A DNA stretch of 64,000 nt from Polymyxa betae. Lineage: Eukaryota; Endomyxa; Phytomyxea; Plasmodiophorida; Plasmodiophoridae. The stretch spans positions 62,001 through 126,000 of the forward strand of contig RBZT01000348.1 of assembly GCA_003693705.1 (NCBI GenBank), read 5' to 3'. A program made the translations under genes and the position numbers. Within the stretch, counting starts at the first letter, position 1. Each line of letters opens with the position of its first letter. Below are positions 23,421-36,200 of this stretch, piece after piece. Below the pieces are notes generated by a model. It was not told the DNA's origin and searched no databases. It was given only the letters and a program-made list of their open reading frames with translations.

Positions 23421-24101
23421 CTAAAGTAATAGTAAGAACTGTAGGATCGGTTGGTAGTCAATGTCACCGGAGTCGTACAGCGATTTCAACAGCAGCGCCC
23501 ATAAAAGGTAGTCGCAACGATCCTGACCTTCGAAGTTCTTGAACAGTACCTTTCCCCAGGTCTTGAGCGGCTCGGTTTCCGACTTGAGACTCATTTGGTT
23601 CTGGACCTGTCTCTGCAACAGTTCGCGGACCAGCACGACCAGTTCGTCGGCTGCGTCCGGAGAGACATCGCTGAACCTGTGCTAGGATTTTAGATTTTTT
23701 GAATGAAGGCTGTTTGGAAGTGATTACCGCCCGTCCATAATGAGCAGTACGTCTGCGTCACTGAGATCGGCCGCTTTCTTGTTTATCTCGCTGTAGAACT
23801 CGTACAGCAAGTTCTGGGCTTTCGCCAATTTAATACGGAAGCTGGCCGCCCAGTTGTCGGCATCTTGGCCCAGCGCTGTCTGCTCGATAGGCTCGACTTG
23901 ATTCGTGGAGATTGCCTTCACGGCGCTGAACGACGATCGGCGCACATTGATGGATTTGGGCGCAAACAGTCGTGCATCGCTGAGAGCTGAATGAGAGAAC
24001 AAGGGAGCAACACCCGTAGTAGCTGGCGTCGTCAGAGTCACAGCATGAGCGCAGTTGACTACGAATAAAACGGCTGCGAGCAGATAGACGGGATGCATCA
24101 T
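23421..24101 (-). CDS. small secreted protein, family not recognised
   Basis: Two exons; a 51-nt intron (about 23679-23729, GTAATC...CACAG) joins ...LLIMDGR to FSDVSPDAADELVV in frame. The N-terminus is a strong signal peptide (MMHPVYLLAAVLFVVNCAHA) followed by a Thr/Ala-rich stretch. The mature part of about 185 residues is mostly helical, with NWAASFRIKLAKAQNLLYEF and CDYLLWALLLKSLYDSGDID, ending in a Leu-rich tail. It has only one Cys in the mature part, so it is not a disulfide-rich effector. No known domain. Possible roles are an extracellular or vacuolar protein; this is inference from the signal peptide only. Confidence 0.7.
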
Positions 24102-24640
24102 GGACTAGTACGATAATAGAACGATGCAAGTGAGAGGAACCCACCAGGGATAGTTGTTGAGTTCGCAACACTGACAACAGAATGAAGAATGTACGGGTCT
24201 GAAGCGAGCTCAAATACCGGTTCGGGTTTAATGATTATCTGCCCTAATAGGTAGCTGGGATGTTCGTACATGCGACTGAAGGATAGCCTTGGTCGACTTG
24301 CGGCGTTTTCTTCGACATTGTAGAGGTATTCGGGGTCCTAAATATGGACCATTTGTGCGTATTCACTCGCAGCAGTTATTGCACATCTAGAATAGATACA
24401 AAATTCAAGCATTACACTTCATGAAGTTCTTCAGGCAGTTCTTGGGGGTTATCCCGAAACGTGCTTAACAAATTTTTGATGAGCTCCGATTTGTCGTCGT
24501 TAACGTCAGTTTGCTCACAATTTGTTCAAAGCAGGTGAATGTGCATGATTCTCGTACTTCCTAAGGTCTCTTACAATGCCAGAAATTGTCAAAGCGGCAG
24601 AGCTGATAACCCAATCTTTCAGAAACCAGCTCTGCCATTC
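24098..24640 (-). other. candidate minus-strand exons upstream of the secreted protein
   Basis: An open frame of about 80 residues (DPEYLYNVEENAASRPRLSF, then YLLGQIIIKPEPVFELASD) follows an acceptor TTTAG at about 24343 and ends at TGA 24098-24100. An 80-nt intron would link it to an exon containing SELIKNLLSTFRDNPQELPE. A possible first exon near 24635 starts MAELVSERLGYQLCRFDNFW, but no join keeps the frame. The terminal TGA overlaps the ATGATG start of the secreted-protein gene. Possible small gene with unresolved structure or a decayed gene; family unknown. Confidence 0.4.
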
Positions 24641-25319
24641 TAGTTTTTTCTCTGTAATGTAATGTTATCATTGTATACTCGGCAAATCAGCTGTTAATCG
24701 GTTATCCCGAACGACTATCTTTCTCGAAGGAGTAGGAACCATGAGATCAAAGGGATCTCAGCGCCAGACGCAATGCTAACCCTCAGAAAATCAAGTTTGT
24801 ATTTTAAGGATCGAGATGAGAATCAAAGAGCCCCATTAGAATCTCTGCTGACAGACATGGGCCGCGCCGCCATGTCATTGATGTCGTTGTAGAGAATCCA
24901 TCGTACAAAGTAACATTATCGGTCTTTTATGGAGCTGTCGTTATAAGGGGTGTCGTTATAGAGAGGGAGGAAAGTGATTGCGGTTACGTTACTAACGATG
25001 TTATTGAAGTAGAAGACGACTGCCATCTTCATTCTACAAGCATAGTGATAAAGTAGCTGTCTGGACGATTAGGCTGAGTAGAAGAGAAGGTCACCTTCAT
25101 TCTGCAAGCATAGTGTTATAGAAGCTGTCTGGACTACTAAGCTGACTTAAAGCATCAATGAATGAGAGCATTGCGGGAAGATGATTGTTATTGATGTGAC
25201 TGCAAAGTTTATACCCAGAAAAGGCACGCGCCATTGAAAGTGATAACGGTGCACGCCTTGAATGTTGCATCACAACAAAATCCTTCAGGATCAACAATAG
25301 CTGATTGGCTTTGATAGTC
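24641..25319. other. intergenic upstream of second chitin deacetylase
   Basis: About 680 bases without convincing coding frames. It contains the 51-bp imperfect direct repeat listed separately and two GTCGTTATA motifs near 24930-24960. Confidence 0.45.
25027..25145 (+). repeat. two imperfect 51-bp direct repeats, period 68
   Basis: Copies at 25027-25077 and 25095-25145 both begin CTTCATTCT, share CAAGCATAGTG and AGCTGTCTGGAC, and end GCTGA, with seven mismatches over 51 bases and an 17-base spacer. They lie 175-290 bases before the start of the second deacetylase gene. No equivalent was seen upstream of the first copy. Confidence 0.8.
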
Positions 25320-27123
25320 ATGATGAGATTTCATTGGCTGATAGTCAGCTCGGCGCTGCTTCTACTGACCTCTGGTCTTAAGATTGAAGATGTTTCCAAA
25401 GGAGAAGACGACGGCACCATGACCAGTGTGGCCATTGTCAGTCCAGGCGTGTACAGAACCGTTGCCCCAAATCACGATTCATATCTTCGATTTACAATGT
25501 CATCTGGATGCTACAATCTGAACTCATACAGCTACATGAAGATGAAAGCCTGGGCACCAGCAGGTGTGCAATTTACGATCGATCTGCGCCAAGGTAACAT
25601 TCCGATTTCCTTGCGAGTATTGAAAGTACTTAACCATCATAAAGGTTTCGATGATTGCCGCCTGGACCTTTGGCCGTATGTTCGAGATTCAGCCTCTGCT
25701 CTTGTCAGCCACTATACTGCGAAAGGAGTGTTCGACGGATCACCAGATGGTCAGGATGTCTGGATCCCAATGTCGCATTTCAACGTCGATCGCAGCAAGA
25801 TTGCTCAGGTAGTGGGATTACTTCGCTGAAAAAAGCAGCATGTAAAACATTCATATGGGTATAGGTGTTCGTATCTAGTGTTGTTACGATGGGATCGTCA
25901 GCGGCAACGACCGTCCAATTCGGCAATATCGAATTTACAAATGATGCTCCGACCATAACAGTGCCAGCAGTCATGCTACAGAATCCGACAACTTGGAACT
26001 GTGAGAAGCCATACACGTTGGCGATTACATTTGACAATCAGCATAGTGGAAACCGTAATCTTCGCTTTCTCAACATATCGCTCTGTTAACTTTGTCATAG
26101 TGGATGAGATTTTGGATACGCTGAAAGCTCACAATGCTAAATGCACAGTTTTCCAGGTAATATCAGGGATCTGAAAGCGCGAGCCTTCTGATATCGAACC
26201 AGATTGGTGGAGATCTTGTCGAGAATGATGTTGCTATGAAGCGCTTGATGAACGAAGGTCATCAAGTCGCTCATCACACCTGGACACACCCGGTACTCTT
26301 ATATTCGTCTTATTGTGGAATCCGCTGAAACATTGTCAGGATCTCCTGGAGTTGAGCGAAGAACAAATTCGAAGAGAAATGACTCTAACCGATCAAGCGC
26401 TACAAACACGATTGGGCGTTAAGGCAAAATGGTTTAGACCGCCGTTTGGTCACCAGGATCCACGAGTTAGGGGCATCCTTAACGATTTGGGTTATATTTC
26501 AGTTATCTGGAATATCGATTCAACCGGTAACCAGTCATAAATTGGTTTTCACAGGCTTAAAACTTCATTGTTTATAGACTATTTTAATCAAGAAAATGGG
26601 CCAATGGTATGGACTCGAATTCAAGCTCGTCTAGACCAGATGGACCCATCTCGAACTGGAGGTTGGTGAAGCAATTTGAACTCATTTCTTTGTAACTGAG
26701 CGAATCGGTGTAAGGTTTATTGCTTCTGCATAACGATATTAAAGCATCCGCTGATTTGGTACAACCTATGCATTGAGGCTATATATTCCAAACTGATAGC
26801 ATAGCCAGGTGGAACGAGTGATTACATACGCGCGAGGCAAAGGATTCAAGGATTTCGTGACAATGGAGGAATGTATGGCAGGAAAATACAACTCATTCCT
26901 CGGAGAAACTCCAGCACCGGCTACAACATCTACCGGAGCGCCCGCTGATACTCCATCGGCTGCTAACCCTGGGCAGCAGAATGACGGAAGTATCCAGCAA
27001 AACAAAGGTACTCCAGTTTCCACTCCAACACCCCAAACCAGCGACGCCAGCCTCAAGATCAACAGCATTTGGGTTGTGATTTGCACTGTCATATGCATGG
27101 CGATGGTCCCATATCTACTGTAA
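25320..27123 (+). CDS. chitin/polysaccharide deacetylase paralogue 2 (CE4)
   Basis: Same architecture as the copy at 17965: signal peptide (MMRFHWLIVSSALLLLTSGL), beta-rich N-terminal domain (FDDCRLDLWPYVRDSASAL), then CE4 motifs AITFDN (26027-26038), HQVAHHTWTH, WFRPPFGHQDPRV, VIWNIDST with DYF after an intron, and LLLLHND. TFDN again replaces TFDD. The linker after EECMAGKYNSFLG is shorter (about 60 residues, Thr/Pro/Ala/Gln-rich) than in copy 1, and a C-terminal hydrophobic helix (SIWVVICTVICMAMVPYLL) suggests surface anchoring. An extra 53-nt intron splits the RTGG/LLLLHND motif, where copy 1 is uninterrupted; the other introns fall at matching positions. Tandem duplication is clear; the genes are 5.4 kb apart. 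Confidence 0.94.
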
Positions 27124-27266
27124 ATAACGATGACGATTCGATAGTTCAATTGTTCAATAAAGTGCGTTCTTATTGCGGCTACCTACAGGCTTACATTGCA
27201 CATTTCCTTCTGCATGGACATTGAAGAAGGGAGCGGAGTCATCTTGCTTTTCGTAACAGGTTTCAT

Positions 27267-30200
27267 ATGGTAGGCTCACTGTCATATTATAAAGGTTCAG
27301 ACCTTCGGTCGTTGCATTCTGGCCTGCTTGCGGCCGACTCTTTTAAAAACAAAGCTGTAATTAATTTCAATTGTTTTGGAATGATTCCTGAACCGTCGGG
27401 CTAGGCTGCTCTGACAGCGCTCTGCGAATATCTGTCTGAACCTTCAAATCAGCTTGATTTGACCACAAATACAAGCAAACTTGTTGTATCACATACTGAT
27501 ATTCCAAGTCGGATTTTCGCTTTAAATGACTAGATTACTCACAGTCGTGTCTTAGAGGGAACCCTGACATGGATCGACATTGTGAAAGCCTCCCTTCGGG
27601 CTATCAATATGAAATCAACGTCAACGTTTTCTATGACAAAACTGACAATGTGGACTGATTTCAAGAATTTGATCTCGATTTCTGAAACATGTAAGAGGCA
27701 CTCGTTTCCCAAGGTCGCTGTTCTCAGATTATCTTTCAGACGGAAAGTTCTTATGCAGTCCAGGATTTCTGAATGTATTACTATCGTTCCTGATATCATC
27801 CTTCCAAGATTGCATCTCTCACGCTAATCAAGCCCGACTGTTGGTCCCTATTGTGGACTTGATCAAATTGGTTCTAAGCCCTGTCGAATATCAAGCTGAG
27901 ATAAGTGAGAAGAACTACTCGGGTGTGTGTTTGCTCGTAATTTTCAAGCTGCGCTTGGTAACTCGACAAAATCAGATTTATTTGCAATTTTTTCGAAGAA
28001 TCTGCTGACTCTTTGCAGTAATCAGGTTTGTGTAATTTGTATGCGTTTGGTCGGTATCTAATGTCATAGGACACCAAAGACCCCTTTAGCGCTGAAGAAC
28101 TACAGTTTGGACGTTCGAGCCCGAAGTCGTGCGTCCAGGTTCTTCATCACGTTTTATGTCAGTAGACTGAGCTCACTCTTTCGTCAGGTTATCTACAAAG
28201 TGCTTTTAAGCTATCCATATGATATTTATCCCTTTCTGGAAGATGACGTTTTCCCGTTCTTTTTGAAGTTCTTCAAGCTAAAACCGTAAAAAACACATTT
28301 TCACGTATGTCTCGCTAACTGTTTTCTGTTTCAGAAAAGATTGCCCTTCATCTGGAGAGGCGATCCAGTCTTTGGTCTGGTAAGAGTTTCATTGTAATAT
28401 GTGACATGATTTATCAATTACGAATAGTGTGCTCCGCTCCCATGCGCTCTCAGCCACACTGCCTTTTACATCATTTTTCAACGATGTACTTCCTTTCATA
28501 TCCGATATGATAATTAATTCATCACATACGTTTCTGGTAATGATCAATCAATGTCTCCAGCGAATTTTAATGTGTAATTTAGGGCTCTTTAATAGAGCTT
28601 GCACAGGTTGGGCTTGATGTGTTTTTTCAAATTGGCGAACTGCAAAATCTGATCGAATCACGTCGAGCGTGTCTTTCGGAGATTCGATCTGCCATACTAG
28701 AATCCGTTGCTAACCTTGTAATCCTCTCTTAAATCATTTAGTCTCGGAATAACAGCTGCTAGGATGTGCAAGCAAATGCGGTTTATCACAACTGTGGCAT
28801 CAACATTGTTTTGAGTCTGAATTCGCATCGGCTATCGATGATCCGACTGGCAGCGACGCTTCTAAATTTGATTCCCATTGAGATTTTCGATCCTGATGTT
28901 GCCGAAGAGATTTCCCGATCGGTAAATACGGCTTGCTCATCACCGTTGACGATGCTCTTCATCTTTCCGCTGATCCGTCTTTAGCCTCCACCAAGTAAGC
29001 GCCGCCGAGTTGCTGCACAATGCGCATGGACGAATGTGTTCTCATGCGATCCAATTCCGTTGCCGTCTCTCTGGCTACTGTTCGTTTATATTTGTAATCA
29101 CCATGCTCAACTGTCCATATCTTTCATTGATCGGATCTTGACACGATTGGCTTCTAGCATTAAACAGGCATTTCGCTCTTTATCTGTAATTCACTGGGTG
29201 CTAATTTTCGGCAGTGGATTGGAATGACGGTTTCCTGCGAATTGACACTTACTTGGTTAACCGCATGCACACGAGTCGCTTCTGATGCATACCGGTTAAG
29301 CTCACCGAAACCCTGGCCTGGTTCAGAGCAACTTCTTACAGTTGTACTTGGTTGGCCTGACATCTTCAATACAAAAAGTATTTCTTTGAGTGCTCAGGTC
29401 AGTTTTGGGAACTCTCTAAATCAACGATTCGTTCACTTTTGCTTGTAAGGTTTCGCGGTTGTTATTATCTCTAATAACCGAAAGCACATTCAACATTGAG
29501 TCCGAAATTGGATCGAAGCTCAGACAGAAGAATAGCACGATCGATCCATTTTCTGCCCTTCTATTGGCAGTCATTACTCAAGGTGACAATCAATTTATTC
29601 TTTTTCAATCTTGTTGTCTAAAAGTGGTAGGTGCCGACAAACAGGCGATTGAACGCCGCCAAGAGCGATGTTCATTCATCCTTGCCTCACTTGTTGATTA
29701 CAATGAGCCAATTATCAACAATGAGCTCGTCGATTTCGAGTTAGTTTCCCTGTGTCACCAGTTTCAGGTATGTTTATTTGAGCATGTTTGCCGTTCTGAT
29801 GGCGGTCTCGCCTAGGCTGAATGCATCCAGCAAGCTCTATTGCTCCTGATTGGAAATTCGTCGAGTGCTTCTCTGAAAATGAGTTTCAGTGAGCTCTTAG
29901 AATCTCCTTTACCCGTGCTGCGAAAAGGTGCTTTGCAAGCTACGGGTCATTCTGTGCATTAAACACGAATTCAGACGAAGAGCTCGGATTTATTGACTTT
30001 CAGCGAAAATGGCTACCTGCTTCGGTCGAGCAAATTACAACTACAATCAAGCTGTCTCACCCCGGAAATCCAATTGCCTCGCTCTTGGACAATGATATTT
30101 TGCAGCTAATCTCCCAGTCGATGTATTTTTCATTCACCCAGCTGGTTCGGATACTTCAACTGACATATGCTGTTGCTCCTGGCTGTGCTCCGGATCTGAT

Positions 30201-33200
30201 ACAGAAGATATGCTCGTATCATATAGGTAAGTTTCCCAAATTCGAGTACTATTGGCGACTGTGCCTAAGTTTAATGCAGGCAAAATCACAGAAATTTCAA
30301 ATGCTGATATCTTCTCACTCCACCATTTGAAGAGCATCATCTTAAGATATCCAGGGAACGACTCGTTTCTTTCGCTATATGAACCGCTGGTGCACTTGTT
30401 GTCGATCGTTTGTAAAAGGCTTGAAAATCTGTTTTGCCAGCCTCGATCAGCTGGCTACTCGCTCGTTGGAGCACAGAGTATTTTGTGCTTGAATCGAAGA
30501 CGCTTGACGGTTTGAATGTTTCCTTAGATGACGATAAATATGTTGCTGCGATTGTGGTAATCTGTGAGATACTCAAGCTAGTTGGATGCTCTCAGTCTCT
30601 TGAAGAGTATGGATTACCTCTTTTTCGTTGCCAAGCTTTCAGAGCGGCTTATGCTGTACTGAACTGTTGCTCTCAGTCTGCATCGACTTTTCTTGAAGTG
30701 GTTCGCGATTCCGGACTATCGTAAGTTCTTCCATAGCACTGAAATTGAGTTTTAAGTTTGAGCCCAGCTCTGTTGGTCGAAATCTTTGTGTGATCAACAT
30801 GTCTATTTCCATCTTACCGCAAGTGCTTCGAAGCTCGAAAAGTCAAGCTGCCGTACAGCACTACAACAACATGATAAAACGCGTCCGTTTTCCGGATAGT
30901 CCTGAGATCGTCGAAAATGAACTTCCTCGCTCTAGCCGTATAGTCTTTTTCAAGGCCGGATCTGCATTCATTGACTTCTACAAAAACAAACCCGCAGACG
31001 AGTTCGATCCGGATGTAAGTTGTTAATTCCCTTATCTTCTCTCTTTGGGCTTATTTCTATATAGGAGATTACTCTTGAGGGGTGTGCGGATCTATGTTAT
31101 TCGGTTCGTTATTTCTGTGGAAGTTATGCTATAACTTCCATCAGTAACGTTTCGACAACAGTCCAATTACAGAGGCTCTTTATTTCGAAATTTTTCAATT
31201 GGCTGAATGACTCTTTAAGCGATTCGCAAGGCCCCGATCATGTTCGGTACTGGCTTAAAACGTTGGATTTGTCTGAAACTTTCTTTAGGGTCGTATTGTA
31301 ACGATCCTAAAAACTGCTACAGAGTTGGCCAAGGTCATCGATTTTGCAGTTCAGCCTTCATTTAGCATTTTATGTCAGGCTTCGCTGCGATCCTATCCTC
31401 TTTGCTCGAGGTATAATGCATTTAAACATCTTCGCTTTCAAAAAGAACTGTTCCTAGGACTATCGCTAATCGCTGCTTGTCGGATTTGGGCTTGCATTTT
31501 GGTCAATCACCAGACCGTATCTTGTCTTGCGATTTCGAAGAAATTTTCAGTATCTTCCTGGACTGTAATAACGCTCCAAGTCTAGACCTTATCAAGCAGT
31601 TTCCTTTAGAATTATTTATATCAAATTCTGGCTGTTCTCCGAGTATTTTAGGTAATCTCGCGAGTGTATTAACTTCCTTATCTAAACTTTCTGGATAGAT
31701 CTTGATGATATCCCATTATACTTCGCTCAGCGAGTCATAAGTTCCCTGCACTATGTGGATCAGTGCAGAGGGACCAAACTGGTGGATGCACTACTGTATA
31801 ATAACAGGAAAGCGTCCAAGACTCGGAGGAGGGTTGAAAGTTTTTTGTGCTCCCGCATCCTGATAATGATCCAAAACAAGAAATCCAGCCTTCCAATTCG
31901 TTTGCCAAAGGTGAGGTTTTCATGTTTAATCATCCTTCTTTAAATATTTTGATAGAGCTTATTATCCACTGATACATCTTCCTCGGTCACCGACCCCAAT
32001 GAAATTATGCTCGGTATTATTCAGGTAACCTATGAGTTATATCATAATAGCTGGAGGCGGTTATCGTCTCTGATTTCAATGATATCGCAGGGCTTGTCAT
32101 TACGTGAGCCGTTTGGAATTGCACCCGACAATTTACCTGAAGTTTTTAACAAGTTATCGTCGCAATTTAGGTAGTTGTGTCCCACTTTTCCAAATCAATA
32201 CTAGAAGCCCTTTAGATTCGACTCGGTTGCACAACTATATCTCAGCCCTGATGAATCCGGAAGGACAGTCTATAATCTGTTGGTGTCTTTTCGTCATTTA
32301 TTTGCAGACACTTGTCCCTGGCAAAGTTTTCGTCTAACAAATTTGGTACAAAATGCATTCAGTATATGCCCATGGCGGTTGATCTTTCTCAGGTTCGATC
32401 CTTGGCCGTGCTTGCCGCAGCCTCGTCTTTTCAGCAATGTTTGATTATACCTGCCATATTACAGCAGTTTCTCTCAGTTTGTATTTGGGTTGCCTTTGAC
32501 CTTAAGCAGCACACTATATTGTTACCCACCATTCGCTCCTTTATAAACAACGCTCATGAAAAGGACGAAACTCGTAAGTTATGTTTTTGAAGGCATTTAA
32601 TTGCAGTAATTTTCCTTAGTGTTGGAGCCATTCCATTTTGATCTGTGGTCGGTATTTCAGCTAGCCGAAACGAGAGCGCCGGAATGGCTAGAAGCTGCTT
32701 GTCGCTTGAAAGGTTCGTCAGAGGTGATATTGCACGTTGTACTGTACTAAGTTGCTTAGGATCACTCTCTGAAGAATTGGGCATCTTCCTTCTCCGGCAA
32801 CCAGAGCAAGCCATTGTCAGGTCGGAGCTGGTAAATCAAATTCGCCTCCGACGTCTGCTTCAGTAAAACGAATACTACCCGAGCGTCCTATTAGCTAACA
32901 ATTACATTCAGAGTTATCTCGGATCGTCACTATTCTCAGCAAACCGTACAAGATTCGCTATGGAGTCGGGTATTGCACGAGTTAGCATTTATTTCAGGAA
33001 ACCTTGGCCAGAAAGAGGTTTATCGTTATTGGATTTAACAACTGGTATTGACTCAATTCAGAAGAGATTGGCTACAAGAGCGCTCGGGTCTGTCTCGATT
33101 TTTTTAGGACAATCGAAGTTTCAGCGGCTGTTTCATACTAGCCGCATTTATACCAAGAATGCAATGGACATTGCCGAACGAAATAGGTGATTCATTCTGC

Positions 33201-36200
33201 TCTTTCGAAGTTAAATTTCCAACTCAAACGACTTCAGAACTGTTCTTTCGCATCTATGCAGTTCGCTTCAGCATCCCGACCCGGAAATAGTCTCGCTTTC
33301 AGTCGCTTGTTTAGAAACCATTGTTGGAGGAAAGCCAATCGAGACCTTGAATACTTCACATCCTCAGCTGCTTACTCCTTTCTGCAAAGTATGAAAATAA
33401 CTCTCGCTGATTTTTCTCAAACATGTTTCCTAGGTAACGTTCGCACCGCAGCGAACTGACAAATTTGATTCAAAGATGATTCGCATTCCAGAGGATCATG
33501 CTTTCAGCTCTTGGATTTCAGAACTATCGTCACTGCTATGTCTTGCATCTGAAGATGACATTCTTCGGAGTATGCATAAGCTAGTTCTACACGATCCAAT
33601 GACAGCAGAGCTCATATTTCCACATTTGGTAGGGGGATGCTTGTCATTCTTCGCAAGGCTGTAAGGCTTTTCAGATCATAGACAAAGTTTCAGCTGCAGC
33701 AAAAACTGGCAAAACACGAATTGAAAACCCTATCGTTCCGCTTCTGCTTAAACTCTTTAACAGTATTGCTAAGCAAGCTTCCGATCCAGCCAATGGTTTG
33801 CGGTTCGGTAAATCTCTGACGGTGGCCTTATCAGCTCTGCTCCAGATTTGTCACCAAAGGGTTTTTATTTAACGATATCTGCTTCCAAACTTACCGTTTT
33901 ATAGATGGTTGTAGAAAAGGCACCATGGCGTGCCTCCCAAAGTAGAGGCAGCAAATCTCTAAATAGTGCCTCCAACATCTCTGCGCTAGAAAGTACAATG
34001 ATTTTTTCGTGATGTTTTTGTTGTTTTAAACAAATTTGACGCAGGCGGATTTAATATGCTCAATTTTGCAGAAGCCTGTGTATTGCATTCAAGGCATTCT
34101 ACAGCCTTTTTTTTCTTAACACTTTGGGCAGAAACACGTACAGCAGACTGCGTTAATGGACTTGCGTCTTTGCTGACGTCAAACGGTTACTAATGCAACT
34201 GCAGGCACTTCCCGCCCTGATAACTCTGCAGGTGATTTTTCAAGATATGACGAAGATCATCTGCGATTTAACCGGTTGCTTATCAGAGCGTGCTCGTTCT
34301 CGCTGGATTCAGACTTGCTGTAAATTCTGCATGACAGCAATGCCCGTTGATAATGGAAACTCTTAGATACGGTGCGTGTGTGAATGATTTCTCTGAGGAG
34401 AGTGATCGCCTTCTCTACCGTCATCAAGGTTGCGGGAATATTTTAGCTACTTCAATATAGTGTCTGAACCGTTATTTAGGTGATTGGGTTCGTGCTCTGC
34501 AAACACATTCCAATGCCGTTACTTCGTCTTTCAACGGCGCGCCGGAGCATCTCCATGGCGTGCAGGAATCCCTCCGGAATCTTCATTGCTACTCGTTGTT
34601 GAAATCGTACGTCAATGTTGCTTCGTACGTAAACGCAGCTTTAATTTGACGCTATAGATTTGCTGAACCTTCATCCCCATTCTTTTATGAGTCTGCTTGG
34701 AACAGCGCCGATTGGTCGATTGATGTTGATACACCAAGTCTATCAAATTTCAATGAGCACATTTACTGCACCTTTCAGGGCTTGGTGCTTGATAAGGACC
34801 GACATTATGTGGATTTTGTTCTGCTAAAGGCGCATGATACTGTGGCTGCATCTGCTTTGTCTTTCGACGAGCATTCAGCGTTGGCAAACGTTGCCGTCGA
34901 TCAACTGGCAGTGCTTGCGCTGCTTGATGATGCAGTCCATACCGGCCAGCTGCCTGCACTATATAACGATGATCAGAGCGATTATGTTCAAGGCGTTTTA
35001 AATGCACTATTGCTGGTTCGATCGGAACCAAACGAATACCGATCGCATTGCATCAAAATGTGTAGCCGTGCAATTGAGATCGGCAGTGAGAATCTAGCCA
35101 TGTATTATTTGCACCGCACCCGCCAGATTGAGCAGGTCGTACCTGACCTCCAATTCAATATGAACCATGCTAAGCTTTTGTGGCTGCAAGGACAGCATGC
35201 TCGTGCTATCTTCAATATGAGCCATCTTGTGGATAGCTCTAGAGGTGAGAACGACCAAGATCTTATTGCTGATGGCAATCTCTGTATTGCCCAATGGGCA
35301 GCCCATGCTCAATCGCACGAATATGATTTCATCAATGACCGGTTTGAAGACTAAAAATGTTGATCTCATAGTCGCTCTAAGAGCTGCTTCATTAGGTTTA
35401 TCAGAGCATTAAGTGCAAAGGCATGCGGCTCAGGCCATTTTCATTTTGCATCATTTCAGGACAAAATGCTACAGCAAATGCTCGATAAAGAGCACAGCAC
35501 CGAAGATCAGCGTTTCGCGGAGTTGCATTCTGCAAGAGCTTTGGAGCTCAATCAACTAAAGCAGCAAGTTGAAGCACAGTCTGGTCGGCAATCAGACGAA
35601 ACTGTAAAGAAACTCAAATTTTACATAAGATCGTTAGAGGTAAATGCATTTGCGAATTCGCTAATAGTTCATTTTTATATATTTCTGTGTTAGTTGCAAT
35701 TCAATGAAGATGAAGCACTGCTAGAACGATGCCGAGTTAGAGTTGCAACACTTGCACAACAAGCTGTGCAGAATTATATTGTTTGCCTTCAACTCCACAA
35801 TCAGCACGACTTGCAGGCTCTTTTCAGATTGATCTCGATTTGGTTTAGTCTGTATCAAAGGTTCGTGATCTGCAACTTTGATGCTCTTTTTTACGGTGCT
35901 GCCAGATTACCGTCGATATCGAAGCTGATTTTAAAGGAATTGAAATTGATCGATTCGGCCAAGTTCTTACCTCTCTTTGTTCAAATCAGCTCTCGCCTAC
36001 AAACCGTCAAAGATCCTCTCCAAAATAATTTGGACGCTCTTGATCCTACGTAAAATATCATTCCGTCACTCAGAATGCGATCCCATCTGACGATGTTGTC
36101 CCAGGCAATTGTTTCATTCGTGCATCTACCAACTTGCTCTATACGTATTGTCTGAGCACCCTCATGTGGTAAGAGGTTGGGATAGTCTTATTAACATTTG

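Noticed and set aside
26766-27149. Minus-strand open frame of 127 codons
   Set aside because: Antisense to the Thr/Pro-rich linker of the second chitin deacetylase; low-complexity effect.
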